Shown: one piece after another, positions 36,391 to 46,387 of the stretch
How the letters are laid out: each line of letters opens with the position of its first letter
Position numbering within the stretch: the stretch's first letter is position 1
From: Kytococcus sedentarius DSM 20547
GTDB lineage: Bacteria > Actinomycetota > Actinomycetes > Actinomycetales > Dermatophilaceae
Length of the DNA: 64,000 bases
Assembly (NCBI RefSeq): GCF_000023925.1
Contig: NC_013169.1
Coordinates: forward strand, 1,364,001-1,428,000
Reading direction: 5' to 3'
Position numbers and translations under genes: made by a program
Notes under the pieces: generated by a model
Told to the model about the DNA's origin: nothing
Seen by the model: only the letters and a program-made list of their open reading frames with translations
Database searches by the model: none

Positions 36391-38568
36391 ATGACTGACG
36401 CCACCGTCCGGGTCACCGAGGTCCGCCTCCTCGAGGGTCCCAACCTGTACTACCCGCGCGCCGCCGTGAAGGTGATGCTCTCGGCGCCCGGGATCTCGGC
36501 CGCGAGCCGTCAGGACTGCCTGCGGGTGGCCCAGGCCCTGGGCATGAAGCGCACGGCGCCGGGCCAGCCCGACAGCGAGCAGCGCCAGCGCTTCCTGGTG
36601 CGCCTCGCGCGCCGGGTCCTGCGCACCCTCGGCCAGCACGCCGGGCTCGGTGGCATCACCGCCCGGGGCCGTGACGGCGCCGAGTGGGGCGACATCACCA
36701 TCGCCTTCCGGTGGTGGCGGCAGGGGACCGGGCAGGCGATGGGGGAGGCACTGGGCCCGCTGCTGAACGCACTGTGGCAGGCCCCGCAGGACGTGGACCG
36801 GCTGTTCGCGGAGCACGCTGCCACCGTGCGCGGGACCGACCCGGGCCGCCGCCCGAACGTGGTGCGCCCCACGGTCCCGGTCGCGTCGATCACCGGCACC
36901 AACGGCAAGACGACGACCACCCGCATCCTCGCCCACATCGCGATGACGGCGGGCAAGGTCACCGCCTGGTCCTCCACCGACGGCGTGCTGCGCCAGGGGG
37001 CGTGGCTCGTGAAGGGCGACTACTCCGGGCCCAGCGGGGCGCGGACGGCCCTGGAGTCCGGCGGGGTGGAGATCGGCATCCTCGAGACCGCCCGCGGTGG
37101 CCTGCTCCAGAAGGGGATGGGCGTCCCGGTGAATGACGTCTCGGTGGTCACGAACGTCTCCGCCGACCACCTGGGCACCCACGGCATCGACACCCTGGAC
37201 CAGCTGGCGGAGGTCAAGGGCATCGTCACGCACGTGACCAAGCCGGAGGGCTGGTCGGTGCTGAACGGGGACGACCCCCGCGTCTGGGCGATGCGCCACA
37301 GCGCCACGGGGCGCATCTGGTGCTTCTCGCTCGACCCCAGCTCACCGGCGCTGCGCGAGGCCGTGGAGTCCGGCGGCCGCGGCATGACCGTCCTGGACAA
37401 CAGCGTGGCCTTGGTCAGCGGCGTGGGTGACCCCGAGCACCTGGTGCCGCTCGCGGACGTCCCGATGACGCTGGGCGGCTTGTCGCGACACAACGTCGCG
37501 AACGTGCTGGCCGCAGCGGCTGCCGCCCTGGGCCTCGGCCTCCCGCGCGAGGCCGTGGTGGAGGGGCTGCGCACCTTCATGCCCGACCGCACCCTGAACC
37601 CGGCGCGGATGAACACCTACCGGTGGAGGGTGGCTGACGGGTGGGCCACGATCGTCTGCGACCTCGCGCACAACGAGGCCGGCGTCGAGGCGGTCCTCGA
37701 GGTCGCCGACGGCCTGCGCCTGCCGGGCTCGGACATCCACATCACCCTGGGCGGACTGGGTGACCGCACGGACGAGATCCTGGAGTCGATGGGGGTGATC
37801 GCCGGCCGCGGAGCCGACAAGACCCACCTGGTGACCAAGGACCACTACCTGCGCGGGCGCACCGCCGACGACGTGTTCGGCCACATGCGCGCCGGTCTGG
37901 CCAGCGTGGGGGCAGTGCCCGCCGCCACCTGGCCCGACGAGGTCTCGGCGATGGCCGGGGTGACCGAGCTGCTGCACGACGGCGACGTGCTGGCCTTCAC
38001 CCTGCACGACATGCGCGACGCGGTGATGCAGTGGCTGGACGACCACGGTGCGCAGCCCCTGACGCCCCGCCAGATCGCCTCACTGGTGCGCCGCTCCCGC
38101 GGGGAGCACGAGCTCGACGCGAACTTCGCCGCCGCGGCCGAGGCCCCGGCCGACCAGCGCGTCGCGGTGATGGAGCAGCTGGTCTCCGAGCACGAGGACG
38201 ACCCGCGCGTGCGCTTCGAGCTCGCCCGGGCCCTGGATGCGGCCGGACGCGGCGAGGAGGCCATCCCCCAGCACGAGGAGGCCCTGCACCGGGGACTGCG
38301 CGAGCCGCAGCGCTTCGTGAGCCTCATGGAGCGGGCCCTGGCCGCGCACACGGCCGGCCGTCACGAGCAGGCCTTCGTGTGGGCCACCGAGCTCTCGGAG
38401 CGATACGACGACTCCACCGCGGCCGCTGCCCTCGCCGTGCTCACCGGCGCCGAGGCCGGGCGGACCCAGGAGGCATCGCGCAGCGCGGCCCAGTGGATGC
38501 TGGGACACAGCGTGACCCCGCGTGACTGGGAGTTCACCGACCGGCTCGGCGGCACGCGCCAGGGCTGA
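36391..38568 (+). CDS. Cyanophycin-synthetase-like Mur ligase with helical-repeat tail
   Basis: This 725-residue protein has three parts. Residues 1-160 resemble the N-terminal domain of cyanophycin synthetase (R-L-L-E-G-P-N-L-Y-Y-P-R). Residues 165-560 are a Mur ligase with P-loop G-T-N-G-K-T-T-T near 170, V-T-N-V-S-A-D-H-L-G, N-G-D-D-P-R-V and the cyanophycin-type L-A-H-N-E-A-G. Residues 570-725 form alpha-helical repeats of TPR character (A-L-D-A-A-G-R-G-E-E-A-I-P-Q-H-E-E-A-L). The ATP-grasp domain that adds Asp in CphA is absent, so it cannot be a full synthetase. It converges on cphA across a shared terminator. A second ligase acting on cyanophycin-related peptides is a plausible but unproven role. 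Confidence 0.8.
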   Translation: MTDATVRVTEVRLLEGPNLYYPRAAVKVMLSAPGISAASRQDCLRVAQALGMKRTAPGQPDSEQRQRFLVRLARRVLRTLGQHAGLGGITARGRDGAEWGDITIAFRWWRQGTGQAMGEALGPLLNALWQAPQDVDRLFAEHAATVRGTDPGRRPNVVRPTVPVASITGTNGKTTTTRILAHIAMTAGKVTAWSSTDGVLRQGAWLVKGDYSGPSGARTALESGGVEIGILETARGGLLQKGMGVPVNDVSVVTNVSADHLGTHGIDTLDQLAEVKGIVTHVTKPEGWSVLNGDDPRVWAMRHSATGRIWCFSLDPSSPALREAVESGGRGMTVLDNSVALVSGVGDPEHLVPLADVPMTLGGLSRHNVANVLAAAAAALGLGLPREAVVEGLRTFMPDRTLNPARMNTYRWRVADGWATIVCDLAHNEAGVEAVLEVADGLRLPGSDIHITLGGLGDRTDEILESMGVIAGRGADKTHLVTKDHYLRGRTADDVFGHMRAGLASVGAVPAATWPDEVSAMAGVTELLHDGDVLAFTLHDMRDAVMQWLDDHGAQPLTPRQIASLVRRSRGEHELDANFAAAAEAPADQRVAVMEQLVSEHEDDPRVRFELARALDAAGRGEEAIPQHEEALHRGLREPQRFVSLMERALAAHTAGRHEQAFVWATELSERYDDSTAAAALAVLTGAEAGRTQEASRSAAQWMLGHSVTPRDWEFTDRLGGTRQG

Positions 38569-38585
38569 GTCGCGGGCACACGACG

Positions 38586-38626
38586 CCGCCGGCGGCGGAC
38601 CCCTCGTGGGAATCTGCCGCCGGCGG
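38586..38626. terminator. Bidirectional terminator between convergent Mur-ligase and cphA genes
   Basis: A 14-base stem, CCGCCGGCGGCGGA with its complement (one G-U pair), and a 13-base loop lies 18 bases after one stop and 21 from the other. Confidence 0.75.
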
Positions 38627-38646
38627 TCGTTCGTCCTGCCCCGCCC

Positions 38647-41427
38647 TCAGCTGAGGTCGGGGTCGGCCACCATCAGACCGCCGTCCTTCGGGGCGGGCTG
38701 CGCCCGGTGGGTGAACTCCTCCAGCGCCCGCATCACGTCGGCGTGCTGGTCGACGGCCATGGCGACGATGTCGCCCGGGTTGGCGTGGGACATCGCCACC
38801 TTGCAGGCCTGCACCTCGTCCCACTCCTCGATGACGGTCGTGGCCCGGGCACCGGCAGCCACCGCGGCGTCGACACCCTCGCGGATGAGGCCGGCGGCCT
38901 CACCGGGCTCGCGGCGGCGCAGGTTCTCGTCCTCGCGGATCACCACCGTGTCGAACTGCTGCGCGGCGACCTCGCCGAGCTCCCGGACGTCGGAGTCCCG
39001 GCGGTCCCCGGCGGCGCCCAGCACCACGATGCGCTGCGGCTCCTCGCCGCCCTCGGCCAGGCTCATGGCGCGGTTCGCGACGAACTCGCTGAGGGCCTGC
39101 AGGCCGGCCGGGTTGTGGGCGTAGTCCACGTACACCTCGGCACCGTTGACCTCCACCCGGTTCAGGCGGCCGGGGGAGAGGTAGTAGTCCGGCGCGAAGG
39201 AACGCAGGCCCGCACGGATGTCGTGCAGCGGCGCCCCGGCGCTCCAGGCGGCCCCGGCGGCGGCCATCGCGTTGGCCACGTTGAAGCGGGCGGCGCCGCC
39301 GTAGGTGGCGGGGATGGTGTGGGTCCAGGTCAGCGGCATCCACCGCTTGCCCTCGGCCAGCACGATCCGCTCGCCGCGCTCGGTCTGCTCCAGCAGCACC
39401 GCGCGGCCACCACGCAGCAGGCGGCGGTCGATGAAGTTGCGCTCCTTGCTGCCCGGCTCGGCCAGCGAGAACCAGACCACCTGGCCGCGGCAGCGGTGGC
39501 GCATGTCGCGCACCAGCGGGTCGTCGGCGTTCAGCACCGCGTAGCCCGACCGGGGGACGGCCGAGACGATGACGCTCTTGATCTCCGCGAGCTGTTCGAC
39601 GGTGTCCACACCGCCCAGCCCGAGGTGGTCGGCGGTCACGTTCGTGACCACCGCGACGTCGGTGCGGTCGAAGCCCAGCCCCTCGCGGATGATGCCGCCG
39701 CGCGCGACCTCGAGCACCGCGAAGTCCACGCGCGGGTGCTGCAGGACCGTCCGCGCCGACTTGGGGCCGGAGGCGTCGCGCTTGATCACCAGGCGCTCGT
39801 CGATGACCACGCCGTCGGTGCTGGTCATGCCCACGTGGTGGCCGGAGCCACGCATGATGTGGCCGACCATGCGGGAGGTGGTGGTCTTGCCGTTGGTGCC
39901 GGTCACGGCGACGATCGGCACCCGGGCCCGGCTGCCCGGGGGGAAGAGCAGGTCGAGCACCGGCTTGGCGATGAACTGCGGCTCGCCCTCGGTGGGGTGG
40001 GTGTGCATGCGGAAACCGGGGGCCGCATTCACCTCGACGATCGCGCCACCGACCTCGGAGACCGACTGCGTGATGTCCGGGCACATGAAGTCGATGCCGG
40101 CGATGTCCAACCCGACGATGCGGGCGGCCTCCTCGGCGATGTCGATGTTGTCCGGGTGCGCCTCCCACGTGCGGTCGATGGAGATGCCACCGGTCGACAT
40201 GTTGCCGGTGCGCACGATGAACACGACCTCACCGGCGGCGGGGACGGAGGTCGGCGAGTGCCCCTGCTCGTCCAGGTAGTGCTCGGCCGCACGGTCGATG
40301 GTGATGCGGGTGAGCACCTTCTCGTGCCCGACGCCACGGCGGGGGTCGGTGTTCGCGATGTCGACCAGCTCGGCCACGGTGTGCTCGCCGTCGCCGACGA
40401 CCTGCGCCGGGACGCGCTCGGCCACGGCGGCCAGCTTCCCGCCGACCACCAGGAAGCGGTAGTCCTTGCCGATCACGTAGGACTCGACGACGACCACGCC
40501 ACGGCGGCTCTGGGCCACGGCGGTGTCGAAGCCCTCACGCACCTCGTCGGCGTTCTGCAGGTTGAGGCAGACGCCGCGGCCGTGGTTGCCGTCCAGGGGC
40601 TTGACGACCACCGGGTAGCCGGTGGACTCGGCCAGCTCGACGGCCATCTCCTTGTCGCGGGTGGTCTGCGACCGGGGCACTGGCAGGCCGGCGCCGGAGA
40701 GCAGCGTCGTGGTCATCGACTTGTCCCCGGCAACGTCGACGGCCAGGGCGGACGTGCGCGAGGTCATGGTCGCGCGGATGCGCTGGGCGTGGACGCCCTG
40801 GCCAAGTTGCACGAAGCTGGCGTTGTTCAGCCGGATCCACGGGATGTCACGCGACTCGGCCTCGTCGAGGATGGCCTGCGTGGAGGGTCCGAAGGCCACC
40901 CGCTGGGCCAGCAGCAGGAACTCGTCCATCTCGTGCTCGAAGTCCAGCGGCGCCGCCGCCGGGTCCACGGCGTGGTTGACGATCCGGACGGCGAACTCCC
41001 CGGCGGCGCGGCCGAGCCGCTCCTCCAGGTAGGCGAAGATCATGTTGTAGCGGCCGGGGTGGCCCGGCACCGAACGGGTCTTGCCGCGGGTCACGCGGTG
41101 GCCGGCCCGGTTCTGCAGCTGCAGGGCCACGTGCTCGGCGATGTGCCCCATCCACGTGCCCTCGTGCAGGCGCTCCACGAAGCCACCGGGACGGCCCAGC
41201 GAGCAGCCGTGCTCGTGCAGGCCGGGCAGCATCTCCAGCAGGCGGTCGGTGAACCCGTCGATGGTGTTGGACGGGTACTCCTCGAGGGCGCCGAGGTCCA
41301 CGACGAACTGCATGGCCTGCTTGTAGGACCACAGGTTCGCGCCGCGGTAGGCCTTGGCGGAGACGATCCGCAACGTGGGCTCCGGACCGTTCTGCGCGGT
41401 CGTCTGGGGGGTGGTCGTCTGGCTCAT
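38647..41427 (-). CDS. cphA: Cyanophycin synthetase
   Basis: This 926-residue enzyme polymerises Asp and Arg into cyanophycin, an insoluble nitrogen store, using ATP. The N-terminal domain covers about residues 1-200. The ATP-grasp domain (about 210-480) shows V-V-K-P-L-D-G-N-H-G-R-G-V and V-E-V-N-A-A-P-G-F-R-M-H, and adds Asp. The Mur ligase domain (about 485 to end) with G-T-N-G-K-T-T-T-S and V-T-A-D-H-L-G adds Arg; the cyanophycin motif Y-V-D-Y-A-H-N-P-A-G is near residue 770. It starts at 41427, overlapping the cphB stop by ATGA, and is slightly longer than cyanobacterial CphA1. Confidence 0.95.
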   Translation of the reverse strand: MSQTTTPQTTAQNGPEPTLRIVSAKAYRGANLWSYKQAMQFVVDLGALEEYPSNTIDGFTDRLLEMLPGLHEHGCSLGRPGGFVERLHEGTWMGHIAEHVALQLQNRAGHRVTRGKTRSVPGHPGRYNMIFAYLEERLGRAAGEFAVRIVNHAVDPAAAPLDFEHEMDEFLLLAQRVAFGPSTQAILDEAESRDIPWIRLNNASFVQLGQGVHAQRIRATMTSRTSALAVDVAGDKSMTTTLLSGAGLPVPRSQTTRDKEMAVELAESTGYPVVVKPLDGNHGRGVCLNLQNADEVREGFDTAVAQSRRGVVVVESYVIGKDYRFLVVGGKLAAVAERVPAQVVGDGEHTVAELVDIANTDPRRGVGHEKVLTRITIDRAAEHYLDEQGHSPTSVPAAGEVVFIVRTGNMSTGGISIDRTWEAHPDNIDIAEEAARIVGLDIAGIDFMCPDITQSVSEVGGAIVEVNAAPGFRMHTHPTEGEPQFIAKPVLDLLFPPGSRARVPIVAVTGTNGKTTTSRMVGHIMRGSGHHVGMTSTDGVVIDERLVIKRDASGPKSARTVLQHPRVDFAVLEVARGGIIREGLGFDRTDVAVVTNVTADHLGLGGVDTVEQLAEIKSVIVSAVPRSGYAVLNADDPLVRDMRHRCRGQVVWFSLAEPGSKERNFIDRRLLRGGRAVLLEQTERGERIVLAEGKRWMPLTWTHTIPATYGGAARFNVANAMAAAGAAWSAGAPLHDIRAGLRSFAPDYYLSPGRLNRVEVNGAEVYVDYAHNPAGLQALSEFVANRAMSLAEGGEEPQRIVVLGAAGDRRDSDVRELGEVAAQQFDTVVIREDENLRRREPGEAAGLIREGVDAAVAAGARATTVIEEWDEVQACKVAMSHANPGDIVAMAVDQHADVMRALEEFTHRAQPAPKDGGLMVADPDLS

Positions 41428-42473
41428 TCGTCATCCGCTCGCGTCAGGTGCAGCTGGGTCTGTTGGGCACGCTGCACGTCCGCAGCCGCCTCGAGGACTT
41501 CCTCGTCGTCGAAGGCGTCCGCGTCCTCGGCGGCCCGCTCGAGCTGGGAGATCTCCGAGGCCTGCTGGCGCACTGAGTACACCGCATCGTCCTGCGGGTG
41601 CTGCTCCACGAAGTGCACCAACCGGCGCGCGTTCAGGTCGAACAGCGACCCGGCGGGCAGGGCGTGCACGATGGCCCCGGACAGCAGCAGGGGCGCACCG
41701 GGGGCGGCCTCGTGGCCGTCCGACATGGCCCGCGAGGCGTCCACCAGGAACACGCCGCCGGCACCGTGGACGCTGAACTCGCGGATCTCGGCGCCGTCGG
41801 CGGTGGTGCCCTCGGCGAGCTCCAGGGCGGTGTCCTCGTCGATGCCGATGCCCATCAGCGACGGGGAGGTCGCCACCATCGACATCAGGCGGCCGTAGCG
41901 GCCCCGCTCGGCGAAGTGCTGGTCGAGGATGATGTCGCCCACCAGGCCGAGCCCCTGCGTGAGCTTGCTGACTCCCTGGCGAGGCGTCAGGCCCTCCTCG
42001 CCGTCGGAGATCATGTGGCGGCTCAGGATCGAGGCGCCGGCCGAGGTACCGCCGATGACGGCGCCCCGCTCGTGGGCGCGGATGATCGCCTCGCCCACCG
42101 GGGTGCCGACCAGGAACTGGCTGAGCTTGAGCTGGTTGCCGCCGGTGAGGAACACGCCGGTGGCGTTGTCCAGGACCTCCACCCAGTGGTCCTCGTGGGC
42201 GTCCAGCCGGTTCGCCGGGGACACCACGTCACAGTGGTGGGCACCCAGCCGCTCGAACAGGGTCGAGTAGGTCTCGCCGGCCTCGCGGTGGAATGCGGAG
42301 GCCGTCGGCACGACCGCCGCCCGGGCCTCCCCGCGCCCCGCGAGGGCCACGAAGCGGCGGTGCACCTTCATCATGTCCCGGCGGTCCTCGGCACCACCGA
42401 TGATCAACATCCGGCGGACCGTTCCGGCCGCGTTCTGCGCTGGGACTGGCACGGGCGGGAGGTGGGGGGACAT
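41424..42473 (-). CDS. cphB: Cyanophycinase
   Basis: This 349-residue serine peptidase of the S51 family hydrolyses cyanophycin to beta-Asp-Arg dipeptides. I-I-G-G-A-E-D-R-R, F-L-T-G-G-N-Q and the nucleophile motif G-G-T-S-A-G-A-S are present; the Ser in G-T-S-A-G-A is the expected nucleophile. It is the first gene of the cphB-cphA operon. A C-terminal extension of about 50 acidic residues is longer than in cyanobacterial enzymes. TAACAT ends 6 bases before the ATG at 42473. Confidence 0.93.
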   Translation of the reverse strand: MSPHLPPVPVPAQNAAGTVRRMLIIGGAEDRRDMMKVHRRFVALAGRGEARAAVVPTASAFHREAGETYSTLFERLGAHHCDVVSPANRLDAHEDHWVEVLDNATGVFLTGGNQLKLSQFLVGTPVGEAIIRAHERGAVIGGTSAGASILSRHMISDGEEGLTPRQGVSKLTQGLGLVGDIILDQHFAERGRYGRLMSMVATSPSLMGIGIDEDTALELAEGTTADGAEIREFSVHGAGGVFLVDASRAMSDGHEAAPGAPLLLSGAIVHALPAGSLFDLNARRLVHFVEQHPQDDAVYSVRQQASEISQLERAAEDADAFDDEEVLEAAADVQRAQQTQLHLTRADDE

Positions 42474-42479
42474 GGCGCA

Positions 42480-42485
42480 ATGTTA
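42480..42485 (-). promoter_or_regulatory. -10 box of a leaderless cphB promoter
   Basis: Minus-strand TAACAT ends 6 bases before the cphB ATG and would drive cphB-cphA. Confidence 0.45.
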
Positions 42486-42522
42486 GGTGAGGGATCAGCG
42501 ATTGCCGTGCAGGGGGAGTGGC

Positions 42523-43344
42523 TCAGTCGCGGGTACCGGACCGATTAGCGCCGAGACCCCGGGCTGCCGAAAGGCTTCCGGCCTCCAGCGCGTCGAGTGC
42601 GGCGTGGTGGAGCTCAGTCAGCGCCCGGTGGCGGCCGGCGGTGGCCGCACCCACCGCCGCGTGGGTCTCCCGTCCCTCGGTGGTCATGGCCGCCACGGCA
42701 GCGGCCCGCTCGAGCAGGTCCAGCACCTCGGGGGGGACGCGGCGCGGCAGCTCCGCGGCGGATCCGGCCGTGTGCCCGCCGGCCCGCTCGCCGGCCCAGA
42801 CGGGCGGGGCGCCGAGGGTCTCCAGCAGCTCGGTGCCGGAGCGCACGGCCGCGGCGAGACCCCGCTGGGCCGCGCGCAGCCCCACCTGCTCGAGGGCGTG
42901 GTGCGGCACCGGCCGGCAGGCGACGCGCTCCGCATCGAGCAGCCACCCACCGTCCAGGACGTGGCCGAAGGGGGTCAGGTGGAGCACGAACCCCTCGCCC
43001 AGGGACGGGGCCACCAGCACTCCCACCGAGCTCGTTGCGGTGCCGGCACCCAGTGCCTCGGGCCCCACGGGCAGCAGGCCCGCCCGTCCGGGGCGGGGCA
43101 GCAACGGCACCACCAGGCGCTCACCCACCTCTCCCCAGGCGGGTACCGACACCGACAGCGCCTCCACGAGTTCCGGCGTCACCGAGTCCGCGGGCCCGGC
43201 GGCGCGGTCGACCACGCCGTTGACCGGCACCCTCCCTGCGAGCAGCTCGGTGCCCCACAGGGCCGCGGTCACCGCCACGGGCAGTCCCGGCGGGCCCAGG
43301 TGCGGGACGACGGGTGCGGGCGGGGGAAGGGGCGGCGTCGACAT
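42523..43344 (-). CDS. Hypothetical protein
   Basis: This roughly 273-residue protein is rich in Pro, Ala, Leu and Gly without membrane segments or recognisable motifs. The first third holds beta-like strands (L-P-V-A-V-T-A-A-L-W-G-T-E-L-L-A-G). The C-terminal third is helical, with H-R-A-L-T-E-L-H-H-A-A-L-D-A-L near the end. The ATG at 43344 is taken in preference to 43362. It is divergent from the ABC-TauE pair and transcribed toward cphB. No function can be given. Confidence 0.6.
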   Translation of the reverse strand: MSTPPLPPPAPVVPHLGPPGLPVAVTAALWGTELLAGRVPVNGVVDRAAGPADSVTPELVEALSVSVPAWGEVGERLVVPLLPRPGRAGLLPVGPEALGAGTATSSVGVLVAPSLGEGFVLHLTPFGHVLDGGWLLDAERVACRPVPHHALEQVGLRAAQRGLAAAVRSGTELLETLGAPPVWAGERAGGHTAGSAAELPRRVPPEVLDLLERAAAVAAMTTEGRETHAAVGAATAGRHRALTELHHAALDALEAGSLSAARGLGANRSGTRD

Positions 43345-43371
43345 CGGCGCCCAGTGTGCCAAGCCACCACC

Positions 43372-43377
43372 TAGACT
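43372..43377 (+). promoter_or_regulatory. -10 box of a leaderless ABC-TauE promoter
   Basis: TAGACT ends 8 bases before the ATG at 43386, with no ribosome site between. Confidence 0.45.
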
Positions 43378-43385
43378 CGCGCATC

Positions 43386-44176
<791 letters not shown>

Positions 44177-44180
<4 letters not shown>

Positions 44181-45004
44181 GCCCTGCGGAGCTCGCCCTG
44201 GTGCTGGGCGCCGGGGTGGTCGCCGGCGGCATCAACACCGTCGTGGGGTCGGGTTCGCTGGTGACCTTCCCGCTGCTCGTGGCCCTGGGGCTCAGCCCGG
44301 TGGCCGCGAACATCTCGAGCAAGCTCGGCATCCTGCCCGGTGGCGTCTCGGGCACCTGGGGCTACCGCCGGGAGCTGCGCGACCTGCGCCATCTGTTCGG
44401 GCCGCTGCTGGCGACCTCGGCCGTCGGTGGCCTCGCGGGGGCCCTGTTGCTCCTGGTGCTGCCCAGCGAGACCTTCGACGCGGTGGTGCCGGTCCTCATC
44501 GCCCTGGCCGGTGTGCTCGTGGTCGCCCAACCGGCGATCAAGCGGTGGGTGGCGCGGCGGGCGCAGCGCACCGCTGCCGCGGGTGAGCAGCCACCGTCCT
44601 CCCCGGAGGTCACCGCCACGCCGGGAGCCACCGACGTCGCACCGGTGGCGCTCTCGCTGGGCCTGCTGGCCGGGGTCGCCGCGGTCGGCGTCTACTCCGG
44701 CTACTTCGGCGCGGCGCAGGGCGTCATGTACATGGCCGTGCTGGGCGTGGCCACCCATGCGTCGATGCAGCAGCAGAACGCGCTGAAGAACCTCACGGCG
44801 CTGGCCTCCAACGGCATGAGCGCCCTGGTCTTCGTGGTCGTCGCCCGCGAGCACGTGGACTGGTTGGTGGTCGCGCTGCTCGCCGGTGGCTCGCTGGTCG
44901 GTGGCCTGCTGGGCGCCCGGGTGGCGCGTTCCCTCTCGCCGGCGGTCCTGCGCGGGATCGTCGCCCTGATCTGCCTGGCCGCCGTCATCTCGTTCGTCCG
45001 CTGA
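44177..45004 (+). CDS. TauE/SafE family membrane transporter
   Basis: This 275-residue protein has eight hydrophobic segments in two repeats of the TauE/SafE kind, with the N-terminal A-G-G-I-N-T-V-V-G-S-G-S-L-V-T-F-P and the second-half G-Y-F-G-A-A-Q-G-V. Members export sulfite or sulfonates or import small anions; the substrate here is unknown. GTG start overlaps the stop of the ABC ATPase gene (GTGA), so the two proteins are produced together. Confidence 0.87.
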
Positions 45005-45064
45005 GGCACCTGCCCCCACCCCACGGGCCCGCCCCCACCGACACCACACCCTCTTGGAGCACCG

Positions 45065-45874
45065 ATGCCGATCCCGCTGGCCGACCCGGCCGACCCCCGC
45101 GTGCAGGACTACTTCGGCCTGACCGACGTGGCCCTGCGCCGCCGGCTGGAGCCGGAGCGCGGGCTGTACATGGCCGAGTCCGAGAAGGTGATCCGCCGGG
45201 CCCTGGCAGCGGGCCACGTGCCCCGCTCGATGCTGCTCACGCCCCGGTGGGTGGAGGACCTCGCGGAGCTCGTGGCCGAGGTGGAGGCCACGGGGGCGCC
45301 GGTCTACGTGGCCGAGCCGGCGGTCGTCGAGTCCATGACCGGATTCCACCTGCACCGCGGCGCGCTGGCGGCCATGCAACGCCCCGAGCTGCCGGCGGTC
45401 GCCGACCTGCTGGGCGGTGCCCGCCGGGTGGTCGTGGTCGAGGACGTGGTCGACCACACCAACGTGGGTGCCATCTTCCGGTCCGTTGCCGCGCTCGGGG
45501 CCGATGCGGTGCTCGTCACCCCCCGCTGCGCGGACCCGCTCTACCGCCGCAGCGTGCGCGTCTCGATGGGGACGGTCTTCCAGGTGCCGTGGACCCGCAT
45601 CGACCCGTGGCCCGCGGGCATGGCCGAGCTGCAGGGAGCCGGGTTCACGGTCGCGGCCCTCGCACTGCGCGACGACGCGGTGACCATGCAGCAGCTCGCC
45701 GCCGACCCGCCGGAGCGCCTCGCGCTGGTGCTGGGCACCGAGGGCGACGGCTTGGCCCCGCAGACCGTCGAGGGCGCCGACCTCGCGGTGCGCATCCCGA
45801 TGAGCGGGGGAGTGGACTCCCTCAACGTGGCTGCCGCCAGCGCCCTGGCGCTGTACGCCCTGCAGCCGGAGTAG
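45065..45874 (+). CDS. SpoU/TrmH family RNA 2'-O-methyltransferase
   Basis: This 269-residue SPOUT enzyme has an N-terminal RNA-binding part and a C-terminal knotted SAM domain: V-E-D-V-V-D-H-T-N-V-G-A-I-F-R-S (motif 1), L-V-L-G-T-E-G-D-G-L (motif 2) and I-P-M-S-G-G-V-D-S-L-N-V-A (motif 3). It methylates a ribose in rRNA or tRNA; the exact target is not evident. T-T-G-G-A-G lies upstream of the ATG at 45065. Confidence 0.9.
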   Translation: MPIPLADPADPRVQDYFGLTDVALRRRLEPERGLYMAESEKVIRRALAAGHVPRSMLLTPRWVEDLAELVAEVEATGAPVYVAEPAVVESMTGFHLHRGALAAMQRPELPAVADLLGGARRVVVVEDVVDHTNVGAIFRSVAALGADAVLVTPRCADPLYRRSVRVSMGTVFQVPWTRIDPWPAGMAELQGAGFTVAALALRDDAVTMQQLAADPPERLALVLGTEGDGLAPQTVEGADLAVRIPMSGGVDSLNVAAASALALYALQPE

Positions 45875-45898
45875 GACGCCCCGCCCCGGCCACCGGCC

Positions 45899-46387
45899 TC
45901 ACCCGCAGTAGCGCTCCAGCAACCGGGCCGCCTCGCGGGCTGGATCGCGCGAGACCCCCGCGTGCACGCCCGAGGTCTGCACCACCGTCGAGCGCGGCGC
46001 CACCAGCCAGCCGAAGCGCATGGCCAGGGTGTGCAGGTCCTCCACCGGGGGGCCGCCGGGCACGGGCTCGCTGCGGGCCACCCGGTCCATGGTCACCAGG
46101 AAGCGCTCCACGGCCGCGAGGTCCAGCCCCGGGGCGAAGGCCCGCAGGCGCCCGGCGTCCAGACGCGTCGCGACGTCGAGCACCCCGGCCGAGCGCGAGT
46201 GCACCACGACCCCGATGTTCACGAACTCCTCCCGCTCCACCCGCGGCACGCACCGGATGACCGCGTACTGGTAGTCGTGCAGCACCGGTGCCCCCTCGAT
46301 GCGGGGAGCCGTCCGCAGCGCGCGACGCCCCCCTCCGGCCAGACCCACCGTGGGGCCCTCGGCGGCCTCGCCCGGCCCGGCGCTCAC
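45899..46387 (-). CDS. DUF3037 domain protein
   Basis: This 162-residue protein contains the DUF3037 signature: Y-Q-Y-A-V-I-R-C-V-P-R-V-E-R-E-E-F-V-N-I-G-V near residue 40 and R-F-L-V-T-M-D later. The function is unknown, but the domain commonly travels beside a HipA-like kinase gene, as here. The GTG at 46387 overlaps the HipA stop by GTGA, so they are translated together. About 37 N-terminal residues look disordered. Confidence 0.82.
   Translation of the reverse strand: MSAGPGEAAEGPTVGLAGGGRRALRTAPRIEGAPVLHDYQYAVIRCVPRVEREEFVNIGVVVHSRSAGVLDVATRLDAGRLRAFAPGLDLAAVERFLVTMDRVARSEPVPGGPPVEDLHTLAMRFGWLVAPRSTVVQTSGVHAGVSRDPAREAARLLERYCG

Noticed and set aside
36391-38568. Assignment of the Mur-ligase paralogue as CphA2
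   Set aside because: CphA2 keeps the ATP-grasp domain that polymerises dipeptides; this protein has none.
38707-41898. Very long open frame on the plus strand opposite cphA and cphB
   Set aside because: It is the mirror of strongly biased high-GC codons; its product is a His/Val/Gly/Arg-rich string with no motifs, while the minus strand encodes textbook cyanophycin synthetase.
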